The notes under the pieces: generated by a model
What the model was told of the DNA's origin: nothing
The model's database searches: none
The model's input: the letters and a program-made list of their open reading frames with translations, nothing else
Assembly (NCBI GenBank): GCA_023458355.1
Contig: JAEWZS010000183.1
Location: 1-37,217 of the forward strand
DNA: 37,217 nucleotides
Source: Bacillota bacterium
GTDB taxonomy: Bacteria > Bacillota > Clostridia > Christensenellales > CAG-138
Direction of reading: 5' to 3'
Position numbers and translations under genes: made by a program
Shown: positions 32,589-37,217 of the stretch, one piece after another
Position numbering within the stretch: the stretch's first letter is position 1
Layout of the letters: the number at the start of each line of letters is the position of its first letter

Positions 32589-32810
32589 TCAATTTCCGCT
32601 CCTAAAAATCGCGCCGAAGAACTGCCTTACGCGCTCACGACCACCCTGGTCGAGAAGCGTTCCAAAGAGCAGGCAGACGGCTACTATGGTGAACAGCAGC
32701 AGTGTTCTCCAAAAACCGATCGTGAAAGAGAGGATCGTAAAGAGGATGCCAAACGCTACAAGCAGGATGCGCCATTTGAACCTCTTTAAAAATTCGGTGA
32801 ATCCATCCAT
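32589..32810 (-). CDS. DUF2273 small membrane protein of the asp23/amaP operon
   Basis: A 73-residue protein with two closely spaced membrane segments (about residues 13-31 and 33-51). The GTLLDQGGRERVRQFF tail and basic start fit DUF2273. In Firmicutes this family is regularly encoded beside Asp23 and AmaP, as it is here, nine bases after amaP. Function is unknown; a role in organising Asp23 at the membrane is inferred from context. Confidence 0.85.
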   Translation of the reverse strand: MDGFTEFLKRFKWRILLVAFGILFTILSFTIGFWRTLLLFTIVAVCLLFGTLLDQGGRERVRQFFGAIFRSGN

Positions 32811-32819
32811 AAAAGCTCC

Positions 32820-33386
32820 TTAATCACCCACGGGCTTGTACGTATTTTGAGCGGCAACGCCAATGAGGATAGCAACCTCGCGAACAGGAATACCCGTATA
32901 TTCCTCAAGATAGCTTTTCAGCGAGGTTTTCAGCTCCTCGGTAAACTGCGGCACAGCGGTCTCGGGGAGAACCACGAGTTTGAGTGCGACGCGAAGCCCG
33001 CCGTCGGGTGTAGTATAGATGGAGCTGACGCATTCCTTGATTTTGCCGTTTGCGCGGCAATGGCGCTGCACGAGGTTATCGACCGCTGCAAGTGCAATAT
33101 GTGTTGCGCCAAGTTCGTTGGCCGAGACGAGCGCTGAGGTGATGCGCGGCGCTGATGGCCTTCTGTTGAAGCCTATTATGAGCCTAATCGCCACTATGAG
33201 AATCAATAGCCCGGCACCGCCCAATATAAGCGACGCATAAAGTCCCGAATAGGCCATCATCGCATTGTAGGTCACATACTCGATAGGCAATAGGTGCGTG
33301 GCAATGGCAAGCAAAAGTGTCGCCAGAGCAATCATAATAAGCATCATCAATATGAGCAGAACGCGGTCAATCACCCTTGGTTTCAT
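32820..33386 (-). CDS. amaP: Alkaline shock response membrane anchor protein AmaP
   Basis: A 188-residue protein. Two N-terminal membrane helices (about residues 7-29 and 46-69) precede a cytoplasmic Asp23-like domain (about 85-180). In Staphylococcus aureus AmaP ties Asp23 to the membrane. The ATG at 33386 has AGGTG just ahead; a GTG at 33398 would lie upstream without support. Asp23 is encoded immediately upstream. Confidence 0.88.
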   Translation of the reverse strand: MKPRVIDRVLLILMMLIMIALATLLLAIATHLLPIEYVTYNAMMAYSGLYASLILGGAGLLILIVAIRLIIGFNRRPSAPRITSALVSANELGATHIALAAVDNLVQRHCRANGKIKECVSSIYTTPDGGLRVALKLVVLPETAVPQFTEELKTSLKSYLEEYTGIPVREVAILIGVAAQNTYKPVGD

Positions 33387-33437
33387 GAGGCACCTCACAA
33401 TCTTATGTACATGATACCCAGTTTAAGGCTGAGGGAG

Positions 33438-33872
33438 TCACTCGGATTTTTCTTTATCCTTTTCTTTTTCCCTTCTGGGCTCCTTGCCTTCCGCCTTTTC
33501 AAACGTAACAGCCTGCACGGCAATGTTAACATTGACAACGCGAAGGCCCGTCATGGTTTCCACGGCATTCTTGACGGCTTCCTGCACCTTGCGGCAGACC
33601 TCATGAATTTTCGTGCCGTACTTAATAGAAAGGCTCATCTCAAGAATGACATCGTCTTCCTTGACTTCTACCTTAATGCCCTTGGTAAAGTTTTTCTTGC
33701 TGGCGAGCATGCCGGTAATTCCCTCCACAACGGTGCCGCTGAGGGAATCGACGCCTTCCACTTCCGTAGCCGCTAAGCCGGCAATCGTAGCTATAACATC
33801 CGTGGCGAAAATAATCTTCCCGCCGCCGTCATCCGCTGTAATCTGCGAGTATATTTCGGTCTCCTGCGCCAT
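33438..33872 (-). CDS. asp23: Asp23/Gls24 family envelope stress response protein
   Basis: A 144-residue cytoplasmic protein. ATDVIATIAGLAATEVEGVDSLSG and SIKYGTKIHEVCRKVQEAVKNAVETMTGL are clear Asp23 signatures, and the C-terminus is a Lys/Glu-rich tail. Family members cluster beneath the membrane and relate to envelope or alkaline stress. Start at 33872 follows AAGGAGG by eight bases. Its own extended -10 promoter lies upstream. Confidence 0.94.
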   Translation of the reverse strand: MAQETEIYSQITADDGGGKIIFATDVIATIAGLAATEVEGVDSLSGTVVEGITGMLASKKNFTKGIKVEVKEDDVILEMSLSIKYGTKIHEVCRKVQEAVKNAVETMTGLRVVNVNIAVQAVTFEKAEGKEPRREKEKDKEKSE

Positions 33873-33903
33873 ATACCGTTCCTCCTTGCGTTTTCTCATC
33901 AAT

Positions 33904-33912
33904 ATTATACCA
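33904..33912 (-). promoter_or_regulatory. Extended -10 promoter for asp23
   Basis: TGGTATAAT on the minus strand is a perfect extended -10, about 30 bases before the asp23 ATG. It would let the asp23-amaP-nusB-folD group be expressed independently of the sporulation genes upstream. Confidence 0.6.
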
Positions 33913-33950
33913 GTAAATCATGAGTTTGCATAGCTTTTACCCGCTTTGGT

Positions 33951-34460
33951 TTAACCGTAAGGGATGATATTAATATTGCCGGCAGGTTCGCCCGTTTGCT
34001 CCATCACGATGCTGAGAATCTTGGCAACCTCGGTAGGTTCGAGTACTTGAGCCTTTACCACGACGTCCACTGAACCCTTGCTGTACATGACGGCGGCGTC
34101 CGCAAACCCCTTTGCTTTAATAAGGCTTTCTATGGTGAATTCTTTGTCGATGGTTTCTACAAGCGCCAGCTTCGCTTCCTGTGCATCCGCAAGCGTTTCT
34201 GCATCCGAAGCAGAGGTCTCAATCGCTTCATTTAAATACTTGTATTCGAGTTCATGCCTGCTGTCTCGGTCTTTCCTATATGCCTCAAAGTAATCCGTTT
34301 CACCGCTAAGTGCATCGATACCGGTATTGCCGTTTGCATCTGCACTTTCCATATCTACAGGGATATCTGTTTTGCCGCTTAATTTAATGTTCATGTATAC
34401 CGCGCCCACAAGAAGGAGCGCTACCACACCGAGGGTCAAATACTTTTTCCAATTTTTCAT
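33951..34460 (-). CDS. spoIIIAH: Stage III sporulation protein AH
   Basis: A 169-residue mother-cell membrane protein. One N-terminal helix (about residues 7-23) is followed by an extracytoplasmic domain with YRKDRDSRHELEYKYLNEAIE and FTIESLIKAKGFADAAVMYSKGSVDVVVKA, typical of SpoIIIAH. It binds SpoIIQ in the forespore membrane to form the feeding channel. The ATG at 34460 is nine bases from GGAG; an ATG at 34466 that overlaps the spoIIIAG stop is possible. Confidence 0.93.
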   Translation of the reverse strand: MKNWKKYLTLGVVALLLVGAVYMNIKLSGKTDIPVDMESADANGNTGIDALSGETDYFEAYRKDRDSRHELEYKYLNEAIETSASDAETLADAQEAKLALVETIDKEFTIESLIKAKGFADAAVMYSKGSVDVVVKAQVLEPTEVAKILSIVMEQTGEPAGNINIIPYG

Positions 34461-34465
34461 ATTCA

Positions 34466-35059
34466 TTAACTCCAATCCGTTATAGTCATCTCAAACACGC
34501 TGATGTCCTCTGCATCTACGTTGAGCACCGTCTGCACGGCGTTTAGCAAATTGAGCCGCACGGAAATATCCGCCGCACCCTCGGCTACTACGATCACACC
34601 CCGTATCTCGGGCTGCTTTTGCGTAAGCACAAGCGCACCGTCCTCCCCGCTGACCGTAACGGGGGTCTTTTTTTCACTCTGGTTCTGGTTGACGGTCTGA
34701 CCGGAGTCGTTGACCGTTTCTGAGGTGCTCGTTTGCGTATCTACGCTCATCGCCGGCACGATTTCAACGGAGGTATCGTAGATCAACATCACACGTACCT
34801 TGCCCGCACCGCGTATGCACGATAGTATTTCCTCCAAACGCTCTTCTACCTGCCGCTCCCCTTGCGCGACCTCCCCGGAGGATTGCTGCACATTCTGCTG
34901 TGCCGTGTTTGAATCCTTACCGGTGTTCACCATAGATAATGCAAGGATTGCTGATAGTGCAAGAAGAACCCCATATACGGCAAGCTCGAGCTTTTTGTTC
35001 TTTTTCATGGCTTGTGCCAGCATGTGGATGGGCTTCAGCCACGGCTTCTTATTTTCCAT
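34466..35059 (-). CDS. spoIIIAG: Stage III sporulation protein AG
   Basis: A 197-residue protein that forms a large ring of the mother-cell to forespore channel. A membrane helix covers about residues 26-45. RQVEERLEEILSCIRGAGKVRVMLIYDTS begins the ring-building motif domain. A polar insert (about 107-136) is followed by RGVIVVAEGAADISVRLNLLNAVQTVL, the second half of the ring domain. AGGTGGTG precedes the ATG. Confidence 0.94.
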   Translation of the reverse strand: MENKKPWLKPIHMLAQAMKKNKKLELAVYGVLLALSAILALSMVNTGKDSNTAQQNVQQSSGEVAQGERQVEERLEEILSCIRGAGKVRVMLIYDTSVEIVPAMSVDTQTSTSETVNDSGQTVNQNQSEKKTPVTVSGEDGALVLTQKQPEIRGVIVVAEGAADISVRLNLLNAVQTVLNVDAEDISVFEMTITDWS

Positions 35060-35068
35060 ATCACCACC

Positions 35069-35242
35069 TCATATGGCTCCGATAAGCTCCGCTATGGGCT
35101 GCACCATAGCGAGCAGTATCACAAGGCCAATAATTCTGCATGCGCTTTTTTTAATGTTCCCCTGTGGCAATATATATTCAAGTACCGTCCGCAATATTGA
35201 CAACGCGACAATCCGCATCACAAAACCATAGAAAACTTCCAT
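35069..35242 (-). CDS. spoIIIAF: Very short SpoIIIAF-like protein
   Basis: A 57-residue protein made only of two membrane helices (about residues 4-25 and 35-52) joined by the ILPQGNIKKSACRIIGLVI segment, the SpoIIIAF N-terminal pattern. B. subtilis SpoIIIAF is about 206 residues with a soluble ring-forming domain that is absent here. GGAGG lies five bases before the ATG at 35242. Only nine bases separate its stop from spoIIIAG, so no remnant of the missing domain remains. Position between AE and AG fixes its identity. Confidence 0.85.
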   Translation of the reverse strand: MEVFYGFVMRIVALSILRTVLEYILPQGNIKKSACRIIGLVILLAMVQPIAELIGAI

Positions 35243-35270
35243 GTCATCCTCCATAGCCTAATGTGAGAGC

Positions 35271-36443
35271 TCATAGTGCACCGCCGGCCGCAATCACAAG
35301 CCCCACGGTAATGATGAACATGAGCGCTACTGCTACCACCGCAGCAAACACATACTCGCACGATTCCGCTACGCATTGGAGCATTTTGGGTATCTTGCCG
35401 TCTGAAATAGGCTCCGTGAGCGCAGCGGCGAGTTTTAATGCGAGTGCTGCTCCGCCGATTTGCACGGCAGGTGAAAGCGCATATCCCACGGCGATGCAAG
35501 CTGCAGCAGCACCGGCGGCGTTTTTAATAAGCACCGTGCAGCCGCGCACCGTATCAAATGTGCCCGATACCGCCCCCCCAACGATCGGCAGGCTTTTATC
35601 GAGCGTATACTTTACGGCCTTGAGACTGATGCTGTCTACCGCAGCTACGCTCATACCTTGCACGGCAAGTATTGCGATATACACCGTAAACACTACACCT
35701 ATAGCCCACTTGGAAAGCGATTTTGTGAAGACAAAGAGTCTTGTGAGCTGTGGCCTGTCGGAAAGATTGCCCACGATAGCAAATACCCCGCCCGCCAGGA
35801 TCACAGGCAGTATGACGGTTTGGAAGATCTTAATGACTGTAGTGTTTAAAAACATCATAAGCGGGCGGAGCATTCCGCTTGCACCAATGCTGCCCACAGC
35901 GCTTAATAGTGTAGTCAACACGGGTGTGGATGCCTCCGAGAATTCACTCAGGCGCGATACGGCTCCATTGGCGAGCCCCACAAGCCGCATGAACAGATAC
36001 GCTACGATGAATACGCTCATCGCATAGCATAAAAAAGATGCAATCTCCTGTATCCCTTTATCGTGCTCGTTTTCAAGCAGCACCCCTACTACGCCTGACA
36101 AAAGTGCAACACCGATCACAGCGCTTATTGAGCCCAGGCTTTCCTTAAGCTCCTTTATAATCGCACGGAACACCGTTTCAAGCTTACCGTCGTAATCGGT
36201 ATCGGGTTCGCCTTCTGCATACTGCCCCACGAGATTCTCCACGGTATCTTCCCCCCAAATGCGCTTTACTTCGGGTGAAAGATCGTTAAAGAACTGCTGC
36301 CAGGAGCTAAAATCGTATTGACCCATCTGAAGGTCGAGTTCGTTTTCAACCTCGCCCGGCATTTGAGCAAGCGCAAAGCCCGGGATAAATACGGCTAAAA
36401 CGAACACAGCGAGTAGAAGAAGTAAACGAACGCACCTTTTCAT
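35271..36443 (-). CDS. spoIIIAE: Stage III sporulation protein AE
   Basis: A 390-residue multi-pass membrane protein of the SpoIIIA complex. A signal peptide (about residues 1-26) precedes a soluble segment, then seven or so hydrophobic helices from about residue 90. ALSKWAIGVVFTVYIAILAVQGMSVAAVDSISLKAVKYTLDKSLPIVGGAVSGTFDTV is covered by highly conserved family positions. The start overlaps spoIIIAD by four bases (ATGA). Confidence 0.95.
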   Translation of the reverse strand: MKRCVRLLLLLAVFVLAVFIPGFALAQMPGEVENELDLQMGQYDFSSWQQFFNDLSPEVKRIWGEDTVENLVGQYAEGEPDTDYDGKLETVFRAIIKELKESLGSISAVIGVALLSGVVGVLLENEHDKGIQEIASFLCYAMSVFIVAYLFMRLVGLANGAVSRLSEFSEASTPVLTTLLSAVGSIGASGMLRPLMMFLNTTVIKIFQTVILPVILAGGVFAIVGNLSDRPQLTRLFVFTKSLSKWAIGVVFTVYIAILAVQGMSVAAVDSISLKAVKYTLDKSLPIVGGAVSGTFDTVRGCTVLIKNAAGAAAACIAVGYALSPAVQIGGAALALKLAAALTEPISDGKIPKMLQCVAESCEYVFAAVVAVALMFIITVGLVIAAGGAL

Positions 36444-36832
36444 AATGAATAAAGGAGCGTTCCGAGCACGTCGAGAATAGAGATCACAACAGGTACTGCC
36501 ACCGTCACGATGAGCACGCGCCCAACGAGCTCTACTTTAGATGCAATCGCCCCCTCCCCTGCATCGCGGCAAGTCTGCGCGGCAAATTGTGCAAGATACG
36601 CAATACCGATCACCTTAATAACAACCTTGATATGCTCGGAGTTTAATCCGTATTTGGCTACGATTTGGTCGATCATAGCCATTACACCCGAAAGTTCCGT
36701 GACGGCTATCAAAAGAAGTACCACGCCTGCGGCTACCGCCGCCTGTACGGCTAATTCCGGTCTATACGCGCGAAGCACCAACACCACGGTCACAGCAGCA
36801 AGGCTAAGGCCTACAATCTTGAAGATAGTCAT
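36440..36832 (-). CDS. spoIIIAD: Stage III sporulation protein AD
   Basis: A 130-residue membrane protein with four hydrophobic segments. VVIKVIGIAYLAQFAAQTCRDAGEGAIASKVELVGR is covered by the family signature. It overlaps spoIIIAE and lies 17 bases after spoIIIAC. It is part of the membrane base of the mother-cell channel. Confidence 0.95.
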   Translation of the reverse strand: MTIFKIVGLSLAAVTVVLVLRAYRPELAVQAAVAAGVVLLLIAVTELSGVMAMIDQIVAKYGLNSEHIKVVIKVIGIAYLAQFAAQTCRDAGEGAIASKVELVGRVLIVTVAVPVVISILDVLGTLLYSL

Positions 36833-36849
36833 AGTGTTTTCCTTTTACC

Positions 36850-37047
36850 CTAGTACAGATCAAATATCCTCTTCATGTTGTCGAACAGGCCGCTTATGAG
36901 GTTTACGACCATCGTCAGCGTGATGATGAGCCCCGCAAGCGCAGCGAGCGTGGCCATATCCTCACGGTTAGTCTGTTTCAACAACTGATAGACGACCGCA
37001 ACCAAAATGCCGATTCCTGCAATTTTAAATACGATATCGATTCCCAT
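36850..37047 (-). CDS. spoIIIAC: Stage III sporulation protein AC
   Basis: A 65-residue membrane protein with two helices. FKIAGIGILVAVVYQLLKQT followed by EDMATLAALAGLIITL are the conserved parts, close to other SpoIIIAC proteins. GGAG lies seven bases before the ATG. It sits 12 bases after spoIIIAB. Confidence 0.95.
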   Translation of the reverse strand: MGIDIVFKIAGIGILVAVVYQLLKQTNREDMATLAALAGLIITLTMVVNLISGLFDNMKRIFDLY

Positions 37048-37059
37048 ATTTTTGCTCCG

Positions 37060-37217
37060 TCACCATACGATGATCGCTGCCGCAAGCCCGCCGAGCATGC
37101 CGAGCGACCGGTATATCTTTCCCTTTTGGGAAGCCTCGCGTTTGAGCGTTTCCGCCTGCACCGTAAGTCTCGCAAGCGCCATCTCAATGTTCGCCTTTTG
37201 TGCCGTAAAGTCACTCG
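37060..37217 (-). CDS. spoIIIAB: Stage III sporulation protein AB, C-terminal part (runs off the right edge)
   Basis: Only the last 52 codons are in the window. They read as a helical segment (NIEMALARLTVQAETLKREA) and then GKIYRSLGMLGGLAAAIIVW, the conserved C-terminal membrane helix of SpoIIIAB. The stop is TGA at 37060-37062, just before spoIIIAC. The start, and spoIIIAA, lie beyond the edge. Confidence 0.88.
   Translation of the reverse strand, partial: SDFTAQKANIEMALARLTVQAETLKREASQKGKIYRSLGMLGGLAAAIIVW

Noticed and set aside
1..37217. CRISPR arrays, insertion sequences, prophage genes, tRNA or rRNA genes
   Set aside because: No regularly spaced repeats, transposase or integrase motifs, or tRNA-like cloverleaf ends were noticed while reading. 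The gene content is ordinary core chromosome.

Overview
The window reads as a stretch of core chromosome from an endospore-forming member of the Bacillota, most likely class Clostridia. The support is the run of sporulation genes (spo0A, spoIVB, gerW/ytfJ, spoIIIAB to spoIIIAH), an ispH-rpsA gene fusion, which is a clostridial trait, and a decarboxylase split into separate subunits. Base composition is moderate. The genus cannot be fixed from sequence alone; a Christensenella-like lineage is a guess. No CRISPR array, tRNA, rRNA, insertion sequence or prophage was seen, and no gene-free gap exceeds 300 bases.

Layout. Positions 1-243 hold the start of pgi (minus strand). Two plus-strand genes follow: a small anchored protein (397-897) and a DUF3810 putative membrane metalloprotease (1012-2127). 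They converge on a bidirectional terminator. From there to the right end every gene lies on the minus strand. 2181-4495 is a metal-resistance operon (P1B-type ATPase plus ArsR/SmtB repressor) with a clear promoter and operator. 4660-4959 is a small Gln-rich orphan. 5155-12223 holds the group surE, MurR/RpiR regulator, phosphohistidine phosphatase, BaiN-like flavoprotein, cmk, plsC and ispH-rpsA, most of them overlapping. 12503-14934 encodes a biotin-dependent carboxyltransferase, a separate biotin carrier and a triple-repeat OadG-like membrane protein.

15109-20099 is a conserved chromosome-segregation/envelope group: M50 protease, scpA, scpB, DUF2953, gerW, dacF-type carboxypeptidase, rluB. 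20207-21358 encodes a secreted DacF-like protein that has lost all three catalytic motifs. 21436-22608 is deoB. 22687-37217 is the familiar clostridial block, in transcription order: spoIIIAB-AH, asp23, amaP, DUF2273, nusB, folD, xseA, xseB, ispA, tlyA, nadK, argR, recN, spoIVB, spo0A.

How it works together. Spo0A starts sporulation. The SpoIIIA proteins build the channel between mother cell and forespore. SpoIVB signals from the forespore to activate sigma-K, and GerW acts in the spore. ScpA/ScpB support chromosome segregation. DacF and its inactive relative belong to envelope biology. The middle operons supply isoprenoids (IspH, IspA), phospholipid (PlsC), nucleotides (Cmk, SurE, DeoB), NADP (NadK) and one-carbon units (FolD).

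No wholly new multi-gene system is evident. The most unusual items are the inactive DacF relative and the hairpin that covers its ribosome binding site, the triple-repeat OadG-like protein, the 57-residue SpoIIIAF, and the unassigned proteins at 397-897 and 4660-4959.
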